A stretch of DNA of 64,000 nucleotides from Actinernus sp. WN-2022 (Eukaryota > Cnidaria > Anthozoa > Actiniaria > Actinernidae). Of the stretch, positions 44,926 to 56,095 are shown piece after piece. A program made the position numbers and the translations under genes. Below the pieces are notes generated by a model, which made no database searches, was not told the DNA's origin, and saw only the letters and a program-made list of their open reading frames with translations. The number at the start of each line of letters is the position of its first letter. Positions within the stretch are counted from its first letter, which is position 1. The stretch lies in contig JAOWCC010001634.1 in the NCBI GenBank assembly GCA_030867875.1, forward strand, positions 10,930,778 through 10,994,777, in the 5' to 3' direction.

Positions 44926-47900
44926 ATGAATGGGTTGAGCTGTATTTGTTTATTTTTCTCATTTCTGAGCCATTCAGATTTACAGTGGGCCTATCCTGTA
45001 GCCTTAGATACAGATTTAGAAGTTAGTTGGAGTTTTGGGCTTCGTCCATTTTCATGGAAACCTCAAGTTTTACAGTTGTTGTTGGACTTGGAACCGAAAC
45101 TGCCTTCCAATTTTTCGACTTTCACAGACTTTCACCAACTGCAAACTACGTGTTTCTGTGAGTTGCAGCTTTTGTCATGCTTTGTAAACCCGATACATCC
45201 CAAGGATAGTTTTTTCAGCGTGTCAAAGTTTGAAAGTTGTAAGTATTTTAGATACATGAACGAGTTTGTTGGATTTCCTTTCAAACCTGTTGTCAGTGTT
45301 TCCATCATTCGCTACATAACAACATCAAGTGCAAGACAAAAGGAAACGAGACGAAATATATGTAATAATTACTATGATATTGATCTCGTTGAGTTTACAG
45401 CTCTTTATGGAGGCATGAATTTGTTTTGTTCAGCTATGGAATCTCTGTTTCAGTTAAAGTTCCCTGTTTTTTTACTATGGATTAATCTCCCTTTTCTGTC
45501 AGCAGCTTTAACTGAACTTTGGCTTGACATGCAAAGTATGTTTAATTGGCTGTGTATGCAAGAGTAATGCCAAAAGGTTCATTTGTTACAGGAATTTATT
45601 GAGAAAAAAACTGCTGAATATGAAAGTTTCCTGGAGAGAAATATGACTGAGGATAACCTGTTAACTTTGTTAATAGAATTACCTGGGTTCTTTGTGTACA
45701 TCTATGAATTTTATCATCTGCTTAACGAGTCAACTACGATGTCAGAGAGTCTTTGTTCCTTTCTTTTCCGTGTTGAAAACAGATTACACAAAATCAAGGA
45801 AACTCTTGTATATCATGACATGTTGAATGAGCTCAAGGAAGGGAGGCAGCAAGCCAATGAATTAATGCCAGATGTAGACCCTGATACATGTAGCTACAAA
45901 ACTGTTAAAGTCAATCTTAAAAAGTTAACTTGCTCTTGTATTGAAAAATGTGTTGCCAAAGAAGAAATGGAAAGGCTTGAAAAGCTGTCCATGCAAATGG
46001 AAGATCTGGAATTTGACTTACTAGATTTGGTCAGCTCTTTTGATTCTTTGAAGTCCCAAGTAGAGAAAAACGTGAGAGAGTTGATCCACCTTTGTCAAAA
46101 CTTAGAGGATAACTTGTGTTCTGTTACAGGCTCTACAACATGTACCAATACCCAGCAGCTTCGGTCGTTTAGGAGATTTCTACAGAGTCGCATAGAAGCA
46201 ATACTCTTAAAGGTTTCTTTGTTTAGCAAGGAGTTTTCAAAAAATCAAGAAGACATTGATAAGAGCAAATTCAGTGTAAATGACTTCGACGATAAAATCC
46301 ACATTGACATTTACACTTCAAATTGTGCAGAGCCCCTACCACTTGTACTTCTTTCAAATGACTCTGTCAATAAACTATACATGCATGCATGTCAAAAGTT
46401 CAGTGGCTGTAATGACTTTTACTTGACACACAGAGGAGAAATACTGCTGCTATCCAAATGTGTGAAGGACTATAAATTTAATGAAATGAGAAACTGTGTG
46501 TATTTAAATTGGCAAAGATATGGTGGTGGTAAAACATGTCGTATTCATGGCTGTAATCAAAGTACAGGGAAACATGGCCTTGGTCAATTGACTGGGACTT
46601 ACCAAATATACCCAGAGGCAGGAAATCAGTCTTGGGCTCTATTTGTCTGTGACTACCATTTTGAGCATGACAAATTTCTACATAGATCTCAGCTAAATCC
46701 AAGTACATATACCACCTGGAGGAATCTCCCCTGTTTATGAGGAACAACCTTTCAGACCGGCTTTTACCCATTTGGCAGAAAGACATAGTACTAAATTATG
46801 CTACCAGGCAAAATATATGTACTGTAGTAGAGGTCCCTGTTTGCTACACTGTGTTAAAATTTCTAGCACACACTGTTACACATCATGTGATGGCAGCAGG
46901 AATTGTGGTGAATTGGCTACTTCTCTCGTCCCCACAAGTTATGTATGCAAAGACTGTGTTAGCAGAATTCAGCTTTCTAGGATAACAATTCCTCAGTGCA
47001 TACAGAGCCAGCTGTTTGACTTGCAGAACACTCTAAAGGAAATTTATTTGACAATGACCAACAAATTCTTAATTAGAATGCCAGGATGGGGCCTTTCTAT
47101 TGTTGATATCAACTGTCTACAATTCAGTTTTTCCCCTTTGAGAGGAAGTGGACAGAACCTTAATGAAAGACAGCTGAATCTGAATATCAGTAACAATGAA
47201 TTTCAAACTGAGATGTACATTTTAAATAGTAAGATTGATATTCAGTGCACTTATCTGGACAGTTCAAGTTCTGTGGGTGATCTCTGTCTGCATCTTTACA
47301 ATGAAATGAAAGGCTTACAAAATATGAAAATTTGTTGTGGTGTTTATGAAGAAAATATATTGTCATGGTCAAAACAAAAACTTGGTTCCTCAGAACCATG
47401 CAAATTTGTTATAGACAACCGCTGGATTATACCAGTTAAAACATCTGGCAACTCTACAGAATTTGTTAAAGAGTCTGTAAGAAGAGCAAGAGTTCAAACT
47501 GATTTCAGTGTAGATGCTCAACTACAATGCAAAATACTGGTTAAACAAAAAAAGTAAATATGTCCGTTGTGAAGTTTGCCAGAAAATGTTAGACAACTCA
47601 TTGCGTCAACACAAATCATTTAACCCTGTTTCATCTGAAGCAGCCACAAAAGCAGACAGCAAAGTGAAACTGAACACGCTCTCTCCAACTCAGCTTTTAC
47701 AGAGAGCCAGAAATTTAAGTTATCAAGTACGAAAACTGTCCTGGCAAAATGGCAAGCTGCGACATTGAAGTACCAAATTTCAACCCAACATTTAATGAGC
47801 TTTCGAATATGGTGGACTTCTCAATACATAATGGAATACTTAAGGAAGGGACCATAATGTATGCATTCATGGTTGATGCTTTGTCACAACTACAAATTAC

Positions 47901-50108
47901 TCAAAACCCTCCACAACTAAACACATGCCCCTCTGAAGGACTGAAGTCTAGCAAACCTAAATCGATGCGTTGGGACCCCCTGACTATAAAATTAGCTGTA
48001 AGTCTTGTTGTTAAATGAAAAAAGAAAGGGTATGAGGCAGTCCGAAAGTGGTTACCTTTACCTTCTTGGCGATTGGTGCAGGAATATCGAAACACTGATA
48101 CATCAAGCAGTCCCATAGACATGAGTCAAATTAAAAAATGTTGGCATGAAATAAAGCTTCGGTGTAACCTGCCCAACCTTTTTGGACTTCACTGGGATGA
48201 AATGGACATTCGAGGTGGGATAAAGCTTTGCAGGAGGACAGGTAAACTTGTTGGGTTTGAAGATTTTGATGTACCTTCTGAGCTTCAACTTGAAGTTGAT
48301 CAAGAAAGTGAATATGAACCAAGAATGTCTGATGACAGTGATAGTGACAGTTCTAGTGAGGACGACGAGGATGCTCACTTGGACACAGAGTCTGATTCTG
48401 AGGACAGGAATTTATCCAAAGGCATTAAAGAAAAATGTGCTAGACAAATATGCCAGTTCTTTTTGACAAGTTTGGAAGGAAACTTCACATGGCCTGTAGC
48501 ATCATTTCCAGTTTACAGTGTTACATCAGACAAACTTAATAACAAAATGTTGTGGCCACTGATAAGAGCTCTAGATAAAGTTTCAGATGGTCAAATCAAA
48601 GTTGTATATGGTGTTTGTGATGAAGGGCCATGTAACTCTAAGTTTTTTAAGAAGACATCATATGGATCTTGCACATGGGTTGCACCAAATGAAGTTACAG
48701 GTGGTGATATTTACTGGATTTCAGATTATCCCCATATGATTAAAAAACTTCGTAACTTTATGCACAATGCAAATTACAATTTAACTTACCAAGGTAGTAC
48801 CATTCAGTGGGACCATGTTGTGGCTGTTGCTATAATGGAGGACAGCAATCTGACAAGCAAACATGTTTTTATTGATGCACGAAGCAAAATGAAAGTTAAA
48901 TATGCTAGAGATGTCCTTTCAAGGTCAACTGCAGAGAAAATGGAAAAAACAGATTTCCTGTATAAACCGGTAGACACTGTGTTTACCATTAAGTACATCA
49001 CAATTTGTGACAAGTTATTCAACACAATGAACTCTATTTCCCTGTCACCAAGTTATATGTCTGACCTTTTGGAGGTGCTGCTATTTTTCAAGCATTGGTA
49101 TGATGAAATACAAAAAAAATTAAAGCAGTGCAAAACTAAGGAAGAAAAGAATACCATCAGAAAACAATATCCCCATGAAGACATATAATGATCTTCTAGT
49201 TTTGAAAAGGGGATCAATTGGAAAGATTAGTTATGTTAAAATAAACTATCCTTGCATAAACATTGTTCCAAAAGTCTATGCCAAGATGATGTTGAGAACT
49301 ACTTTTCTCTTGTTAGAGCTAGAGAGGTGTCGCCAACTGTGGAACAGTATATGCAAATTCGTCAAACTCTTGATATTGACTTCAGCATTACACAAGAACT
49401 TGGACTGCTTGAGGGTTCGTCAACTTCATATGAAGGTCCTGCAGTTTTAGCAAAGCCTTTGCTTCTCAATCTGTCAAGGAAAGAAAACAAAAAAAGTAAG
49501 ATGGATGGTAGACTGGAAACAATTTCTGTTATAAAAAACATGCTTTCCCAAAAACTAGAACAACATAAAGATATACATGTATTCGAAGATGGCGAAAAGA
49601 CAAAAATACCCTTGTACAATAAAGTTCAAAAAGGAAAACTTGAAGCTCAATTTTTGGAAATCATTAACTCTTTTGACCAGAACTTATCCACCACTGTGAT
49701 AACTAGTACACATCTAACACTTGATGCATTAGCTGATCCAAGAAACAGAGATATTGTAATGAACTTTAATATACTTCTTGATCATAAACTTAAACAAGAA
49801 CACTTCAAACCTGAGCAGTTTCATAAAGACTCTTACAACAATGCATGGGCAAATTTACTGCAAGATAAGACTGTTTACAGCTGGTGGGCATCTATGTGTT
49901 GTCTTATTTGTGGGGGAAGTGATGAGACAGAAGAAGCAATGGAGCTGTACTTAAGAATATTTGTCAAGAGAAGATGTGTGTTTCATCTGATGAAAGCTGA
50001 CCTTTCTCCTGCCTCTGGACACAGCTGCAATAAGAAGCAAACTCAAGACCAAGAAATCAAGAGCACTAAGGGAACCAAGCCCTTCAGATGTTTTCTACTG
50101 TTGGGTAT
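44926..50108 (+). pseudogene. P-type transposase with ubiquitin-like and THAP-like domains
   Basis: The frame begins at ATG 44926 (MNGLSCICLFFSFLS). An in-frame TAA at 45565 separates the first ~213 codons from the next block. 45583-46260 is helical/coiled-coil. 46288-46530 codes for ~80 residues resembling ubiquitin, ending VYLNWQRYGGG. Next comes CRIHGC...CDYHF (46537-46662), the C2CH pattern of THAP zinc fingers, then a Cys-rich block (46.8-46.97 kb). The transposase part has RWDPLTIKLAVSLVV and KWLPLPSW, the RNase H-like start DEMDIRGGIKLCRRTGKLVG, ISDYPHMIKKLRN, and the C-terminal SKSLCQDDVENYFSLVRARE. These match P/THAP9 transposases. Breaks: a frameshift near 46725, shifts near 47540 and 47760, TGA at 48016, shifts near 49180 and 49275. 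The natural end is obscured by the MITE at 50112. Confidence 0.8.
46288..46700 (+). other. Ubiquitin-like fold, Gly-Gly-Gly, then THAP-like zinc finger
   Basis: Residues ~236-316 of the 45583 frame: KIHIDIYTSN, PLPLVLLSNDSVNKLYMHAC, FYLTHRGEILLLSKCVKDYK and NCVYLNWQRYGGG. Strand-turn-strand-helix order, ~80 residues and a terminal Gly run fit a beta-grasp/ubiquitin fold. The zinc finger starts three residues later at CRIHGC. The layout recalls ubiquitin-fusion precursors cleaved after Gly-Gly. The fold is inferred from pattern only. Confidence 0.5.
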
Positions 50109-50111
50109 TGT

Positions 50112-50398
50112 TTATGTACCTATCAATGTTAAGCCTGAGGGGGGAGAGATTTGACAGGTAGGGCTACCCTGAGGGTGAGGATTTGGACATGTGCTGCCTG
50201 CCCCAGGGTGGGGTTATTTGTAGGAAACATAAGGAAGTTGGGGCAGTGGAGTCGGATATTTTGATATTTTTGATCAAAGATGTTGTCCCAAGGGAGGAGA
50301 TTTTGACATTTTGGGGGAGAAAATGTTAAATCCCAACCCCACCCCCCCCCCCCCCCCCCCCCTACCCCCTCGGGCTTAACATTGATACATGTAGGTAC
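50112..50398. repeat. MITE with C21 run inside the P-like element
   Basis: ATGTACCTATCAATGTTAAG at the left and CTTAACATTGATACATGTAGGTACAT (written here as its two halves CTTAACATTGATACATG and TAGGTACAT) at the right form inverted ends, followed inward by the CCTGAGGGG/CCCCTCGGG pair. C x21 lies at 50342-50362. It supplies the stop codon of the last transposase frame, so the native C-terminus is interrupted. Confidence 0.75.
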
Positions 50399-50654
50399 AT
50401 TATTGTTTTGAGATTTTGTTTCATTATTTTGCATAATTCTGTGTCGTCTACCCAAAGTAAAAGGTGTGAAAAAAAATTATTACAGGAGCAGTAATGGCAA
50501 AAAACTTGTAAATTATGCATGTATCATTTGCATGGCTAAATATTTGTTCGTTTGTCCCTACGACTACGACTACGAGCACGTATTTATTTTGTGTTCATCG
50601 CTACATGTTTATGAATAACAGTCACACTGACAGTATTAACTAAATGCTGGATCA

Positions 50655-50870
50655 AGTAAAGTTTTATACGACTCACGTTGAAAATTACCTATTGAAAATC
50701 ACTCGAGAATCGAACATTTTAGAACGACAAAATTCTCAAATATTGACGGGGGGTAGCAAGATTATGTGGAATTGTGTCGTTCTAAAATGCTCCATCAGTC
50801 CATGTTTGATTCTTGAGTGATTTTCAACAGGTAATTTTCAATGTGAGTCGTAAACTTAACTTGATAAAAA
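50655..50870. repeat. Palindromic MITE, ~215 bp
   Basis: TACGACTCACGTTGAAAATT...TTGAAAATCACTCGAGAATC...TTTTAGAACGACA on the left is matched in inverted form on the right (TGTCGTTCTAAAAT...GATTCTTGAGTGATTTTCAA...AATTTTCAATGTGAGTCGTA). Confidence 0.8.
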
Positions 50871-52582
50871 TATTCAATTTTACATTAAAATTAACAGCTA
50901 TACTACCTTTTCCAATTGTGTTATTACTGGTCGATTACACCTTTTGTAGTTGAGCAGCCTTGAACTCCAAGTTAGGTCCAGGTTACAGCTAGGTACTGAT
51001 CAACTTCCAAGCCGCGGACGTAGTATCCAGCAAAAATATCCATGTTAAATAACGGCATACGACTGAAAGAAACATTCTTACCACTGATAACATGCCTGTG
51101 TTTAGCGGGCTATTCAAAAACGTAACAGAAATGTTTTTTTCTAGAATGTTAACTGTAGTGTAGCGCCATCTTTGATTTAAATAATAGGTTCCAATCCCGC
51201 GCGGTCAAATCTCGAATAATGTGTGATCATAGATACTCGGTCCCAGGCCTCGTTGCTCGCCCCCCTGATTGTAACATAGTTAACGTCCCAGTGTAACCTC
51301 AGCCAGTGTTTAGTTTTTGTCTTGAACCAATAAGCATGAACTCCGTCTTAGCTAGTTAGGTTAAGTGCCAATTTGTTTGCATTAAGCCACTCGTGAATGC
51401 ATGAAATAATTGAAATCTTAAAAACTGCCTAATAATAAATAATAATACGTGATACCGTCTGCCGAAACTGGAGTTCGATCAAGTCCCCACTCGAAAGCAG
51501 TTTCAGTCCTTTTCCTTCTTTTATCCAAAATAATATTTTCCAGTTCTTTATTTACTCATTCTTCTTGATAGATGTTGTCCATTTGACGTGAATACGTGTG
51601 CACAAGTGAACGGCTTAATCCTTCAAGAAAAAAGTCCAATCATTTTTTACTTTCAGGAAGTACGTATTCTCAAAATGCTATTGTTTCATTCCCGATGGAA
51701 TGAGAAAAAAAGTATAATATATTTTTTACTATATTTCCAAGAGTTCATTTCATTTCATTTGGAAAAAGTGGACCCGCGCGTATGGCACATTTTGCAACTT
51801 TGCCCGCTCTTTTTGGCCTAGTTTCCATCACGTGATCTAAATAGCCAATGGGATGCTGTGCTCTTTTTTGTTACAGCTTCATAAAGTTGGTGTAAAAAGG
51901 AGTGGTCGTTCTTTTGCAATAACATGTCGGCGGGCAAGGGGTTTTAGGAAATCTCTTCCTACTTCTATGAATTCTTCAGCAGATAACAGAGCAGAAAAAG
52001 ACATGGAAATCCAATCGGCAGCTTTTCCTTTACAAGAAGAAGGGGCTTCTCCGTCCGAAGCAGAATATGAAGAGGAAAGCAAAAATGTTGCTGGTAAGAA
52101 ATATTTTATATATAAACTTAACTTAACTTAAGCTTACATTCAATTGACTTTCGTGCTTGGCTTTTCACAGGAAAACTGTTGAGTTTTTATTTTTTTATGC
52201 TTTCATTTAACTTTAAACTGTGTGCATTTGAATAGAATGGTCAATCAGAAAAGTCAAAGAATGGATAGAAAAGCTGTTTGAGTGTGATGTTATCACCAAC
52301 TTATTTGAGAAGCAAGAAATCGAAGGCCGGACCTTGCTGTCATCACGTATTTGAAGCGACGAATCGATGGAAAAACTCGGCATTCAAACCATTGGGAAAA
52401 AAGATAAATTTTCCGAAAGTGTGAACGCGCTTTCAGGTATGTAAAAGTAAGACATTGAAAAAAAAGTACGCCTTTGAAAAAAAGTACGATATTCAAACAA
52501 AAAGTGCGATAATTTTGTGAACCGTGTGGGCTCCGTAGGAATCTAATGTCATGTTTACCTATGTTGTACGTGCATGCCAGCA

Positions 52583-52689
52583 TGGTTCAATTTTATCCTG
52601 GGTTCAATTTTTATATTCCTTTGTTAATAAAAATGTGATAATGAATATTATATAACAAAGGAAACCCAGGGTGAAATTGATCGAACCAC
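52583..52689. repeat. Short MITE in the SAM gene's intron
   Basis: GGTTCAATTTTATCCTGGGT and CCCAGGGTGAAATTGATCGAACC (split: CCCAGGGTGAAATTG, ATCGAACC) are inverted, with CCTTTGTTA/TAACAAAGG inside. Immediately 3', 52725-52858 holds diverged copies of the MITEs seen at 3461-3726. Confidence 0.6.
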
Positions 52690-53021
52690 AACATATTTAC
52701 ATCTGGGTTAGAAAAACAATTTAACAATTATATATAATCACCGAAGTGGATGTGAATAGTACAGGATATTCACTGTTTAAGTAGGGTGAGTGAATCAGAG
52801 CGCCCGAAAAGCACCATTTACTGGTGTGGTATATACCGGTATACTAATTGTCAATATTAGTCAATATTCCTTTGGGCATTGCATGACTCTGTAATTTTGT
52901 CTTTAGAATATGTCATATACAGATACTAGCACTGCCTCCACTTCAGATGATCCCTCATCATCTGCATTAACAGAGCCAATTCTTGACTCAAGTGTTTCTT
53001 CACTTGCAAGTTCTCATGAAG

Positions 53022-54337
53022 GTATTTTACACAATACAATTATTAAAGTCGAAATATGGGATATGCGTGGTTTACCCACCCGTTACATCTGAGCCAGATG
53101 CTCGTGAATATGTTACAAAGATAGAGTGACTCATTTCATGTTTTAGGTGTGCACTGATCGAGTGCAGGCAGTTATTAGCTTATAAAATAGTATGTGTATA
53201 TTATGATTAACTAATATTGTTGTGTATGTACAGTACACTCTAGATTTAAGGTTGACCAACTGTCCATGTAACTGATGTAAAACCTACATGCATGCAGTAG
53301 CCTAATTTTGCAACTTTAAACTTCGAATGTCTTAATGTGCTTATAATTACACTGGCAATTACGTACCAAGAAGACATTATTATTCGCTCTGTTAATGGTC
53401 TTTGCGATAACCTTCATTATTTATAATAATATTGTTATTTAATTAAGTCTGCGACGTCACCGTTTTTGGTGGGATTTCATGCAGATTTTGAGTCAGCAAG
53501 TTTTTGACCCATTGAGGGATAGAGAATATACAACTTTAAAACAGCCGCTTAAAAATCTCCTATATTTTTGCAGCTGCTCTTAGGGTTGTCATGCAAAGTC
53601 GCCAGCTAAGCGTTTGCATGATGATCAACCAAGAACTGCTGTGGTCTCAGGAAACTACTAAAATGCACACTGCATGACCACAACCCTGAAATACTTACCA
53701 AAACAGCACTTTTTCTCATTGCTTGCTATCCAGTGTATATGGCATACGGGAAAGCAGAAATATTTGGCAACAACCGATCGGAGTTTCCAGAAATTCATGA
53801 AGAGTTTCACCACGTAAAGACCTCTCAAACAACCAAACTATTTTTTAATGCCCTAGCTTTCTTCCTACGATCTGTCAGATAAACCAGAGCATGACAAACC
53901 ACTCCCCTATCCTACTCAGCTTGAACTACACAATTTCCCTTTGTTTAGTTTCTCTGAAATGCTTTATGTCGCCATCTGCATATGGTCACTCTACTTATAA
54001 CAGGAGCTCGTGAGGAAAAAAGGACATTTTAGTTGGTTGGGAGGCCTGTTTGTGGTGAAAAAAATTAACGAATTTTCAAGAAACATTATAGGATCATGCT
54101 GTAGCCAGATAACTGCTTTCCCGTGTGCCAATAAAGTGCTGATTTGAGGTTTAGTGGCTGAATTAGTCATAAGCTGCATGCAGATCGATGAATTCTAAAT
54201 CTTTTTTTACATTTAAGTAAAAAAATGTGAGTACTGCAAGTCCATATAGATGCTCCATGGACCGGGAGTCATTGTTTTGTTGCAATGCATCAATCTCAAC
54301 CTTGAAACTTAATTTATTTCCTTTACTTTGTTATCAG
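53022..54337. other. Intron of the SAM gene; nothing else seen
   Basis: No coding frame with recognisable domain on either strand. Confidence 0.4.
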
Positions 54338-54989
54338 ATGATTTTGAACAGCTCCCCCTGATATCAGCTGAAACCATCATGCTTGTCTTCCTTACAAAAG
54401 ACTACACGAAGGAGGTAAAGAAGGAGAGTGATCTTCTACCTCTTGCAAAGAACCTTAGGAATGGGAAAATTGAAAGGGAGAGACAAAAGTCAATTAGTCT
54501 TAAATGTTGCAAAGGAACTTCTAAGAAAGGACATCGTTAAGCTTTCAGAGCAGTCAGATATGTTCAATCTTCACAGAGACTGTATTAACATTGTGAAGTC
54601 TGCTACAGCAGATGTCGATCCTCCTCACAAAATATAATAACTTGAAGAAATCACTGGAGTTAATTAATCATCTCCATGGTTTTGTGTACCTTTTATTGTT
54701 TCCAATTGCAAATTAAATGAGGAGCTTTTTTCCAAGATTTATCTTGATCTGTTGCCAATTGCATAACTTCTAGATGCAGAGTAGATTTTGTTGTTAACAA
54801 CCAGTGGTTGTAGTTTAAAACTTGATTGTCATATAGTTATGAGACGTGGCATTTTAAAATTGTTAAGCATTGGCATTTAATCTGTCGAGTCAATATTTTT
54901 CTTTATTTTCCATAACTTGACATGTAATGCCTGTAAAATACAAAATAAAACAAAGTATATACAGTTATAATTATTGTTGGCAGTCGATT

Positions 54990-55510
54990 AAGTCATGATG
55001 TCTTACCATTCTGAAATTGGTAAAAAAAACAGTACTTACCAACAACTGATATTTCCCAATATCACACATTTTTTTAAAGACTAACTGCATTACCAGATTT
55101 TTACCAATTTCTCACATTGGTAATAAGTTTCTGAAATTGGTAAAACTTTGGTAAACCCATACTTACCAACAATTTATACATTTCCCAATATTGGAATTAA
55201 TTGGGATTTTAGTATTACCAACTACATTACCAGTTTTTACCAATTTCTGACATTGGTAATGTTTCTGAAATTGGTAAAACTTTGGTAAAAACCCATACTT
55301 ACCAACAATTTATATATTTCCCAATATTGGAATTAATTGAGATTTTAGTATTACCAACTACATTACCAACCTTTTACCAATTTCTGACTTTGATAAATGT
55401 TTTTTAAACCATATCCCAAAGTCAGGCCCTTGGTAAAGTTTGGGAATTTCTTGTGATTTCAGGACTTTCCAATGTTTTACCAACATTTTCCCAAAGTTGG
55501 TATGGGAGGG
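54990..55510. repeat. Right subterminal repeats of the EnSpm-like element
   Basis: Units of about 120 bp (TTCTGAAATTGGTAAAACTT at 55128 and 55248) with TTTCCCAATATTGGAATTAA cores, the same vocabulary as the left repeats but a shorter period. The terminus CCAAAGTTGGTATGGGAGGG follows. Confidence 0.9.
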
Positions 55511-55523
55511 ATTTTTCGCTGTG

Positions 55524-56095
55524 CGTACGCTCGCATGAATGTTGATGAAGCTACCAAGAATCACCCTGGCGGGATTGTCGATATCCAAAGCCCTAAAATG
55601 GAAGGCCGCATGTACAATACTTCATGTGATCCCAACATGGATGGACTTTCTTGTCTAAAGAAGTACATCACTAAGATGAATGTGAAGTGTGAAGCATTTT
55701 TCCAGTACTCAAAACGCCACGGAGCCGACGACTGTGACGAAGTTTGGTACGAGAACAGGCCTCTCGGTGTAAACATTCAAGCTGTGTAAAATGATGAAGG
55801 ACATATCCAAGGCTGCTGGTTTATCGATGATCAACACCAACCATTCCGTAAGAGCTACTGCTATTACTCTGTGGTTGGATGCTCAGATCCCCACCAGGCA
55901 CATCATGAACATCTCAGGTCACAGAAACGAAGACAGCATAAAGCACTACAACACCATGTGTTCTGATGTCCTGAGTGTCTTTTGCCTGCATATCTTCATC
56001 ATCTTCATCACCTCCAGGCAGCAACAATCCACCAGCAGATTCTGGCTCCCTTGTTCCTCTTCAGCAACCTATTCAGTTATCTGTCTCTTCACCAG
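55524..56095 (+). pseudogene. Crypton-type tyrosine recombinase, catalytic C-terminal half
   Basis: Resumes in frame after the large insertion: RMNVDEATKNHPGGIVDIQS, MYNTSCDPNMDGLSCLKKYI, WYENRPLGVN, then after a one-base slip near 55788 DISKAAGL, TNHSVRATAITLWLDAQIPT (the HxxR motif) and HIMNISGHRNEDSIKHYN (the second His and the nucleophilic Tyr). Another slip near 55968 leads to a Ser/Pro-rich tail (SSSSSSPPGSNNPPADSG). Such proteins resemble the recombinases of Crypton elements and the domesticated ZMYM/KCTD1-type (DUF3504) relatives. The enzyme would cut and rejoin DNA through a 3'-phosphotyrosine. The gene is broken by two large insertions and two slips. Confidence 0.8.

Larger units (their letters stand above)
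44758..51267 (+). mobile_element. P-superfamily DNA transposon, 6.5 kb, TSD ATTGTAAC
   Basis: The left end is CAGGGGGGAAAGCAACGGCC and the right end, inverted, CAGGGGGGCGAGCAACGAGG. An ATGATC.CACA block also matches about 45 bp inside each end. ATTGTAAC lies directly outside both ends (44750-44757 and 51268-51275). An 8-bp duplication together with the encoded P-type transposase places it in the P superfamily. Two small inverted-repeat elements lie in its 3' part. Confidence 0.9.
51877..54637 (+). pseudogene. Split SAM-domain gene carried by the EnSpm-like element
   Basis: Four exons: 51877-52093, 52236-52436, 52906-53021, 54338-54637. Exon 1 is Ser/Glu-rich (KSLPTSMNSSADNRAEKDME) and ends at codon position 1; exon 2 takes up that phase. 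Exon 2 is a SAM domain: EWSIRKVKEWIEKLF, NLFEKQEIEGRTLL, SDESMEKLGIQTIGKKDKFS. SAM domains are helical protein-interaction or RNA-binding modules. An in-frame TGA (52352-52354) sits in a small insertion before SDESM. Exon 3 is Ser/Thr-rich (TSTASTSDDPSSSALTEPIL) but its phase does not match exon 2. Exons 3 and 4 match (phase 1). Exon 4 is helical and charged (DDFEQLPLISAETIMLVFLT) and shifts frame near 54480 before ending VKSATADVDPPHKI. Divergent from the transposase gene; it could be the element's second gene or a captured host gene. Confidence 0.6.
37227..55523. mobile_element. EnSpm/CACTA-like DNA transposon, 18.3 kb, TSD CGT
   Basis: The left end is CAGAGGAAAAAAGTTCCCTC. The right end, read inverted, is CACAGCGAAAAATCCCTCCC, and both continue ATACCAA..TTGG. 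CGT flanks both sides (37224-37226, 55524-55526), the 3-bp duplication expected of EnSpm/CACTA. Deleting the element and one CGT rejoins the Crypton frame. Contents: left subterminal repeats, a TTAA MITE, a transposase gene (minus), an RT scrap, a complete 6.5-kb P-like element, a SAM-domain gene (plus), and right subterminal repeats. Without the P-like insertion and one copy of its 8-bp duplication it would be about 11.8 kb. Confidence 0.85.

Noticed and set aside
45536..45591. 56-base intron joining the two first frames of the P-like transposase
   Set aside because: Donor- and acceptor-like sites exist, but removing 56 bases breaks the frame; the two frames are already in register across a single TAA.
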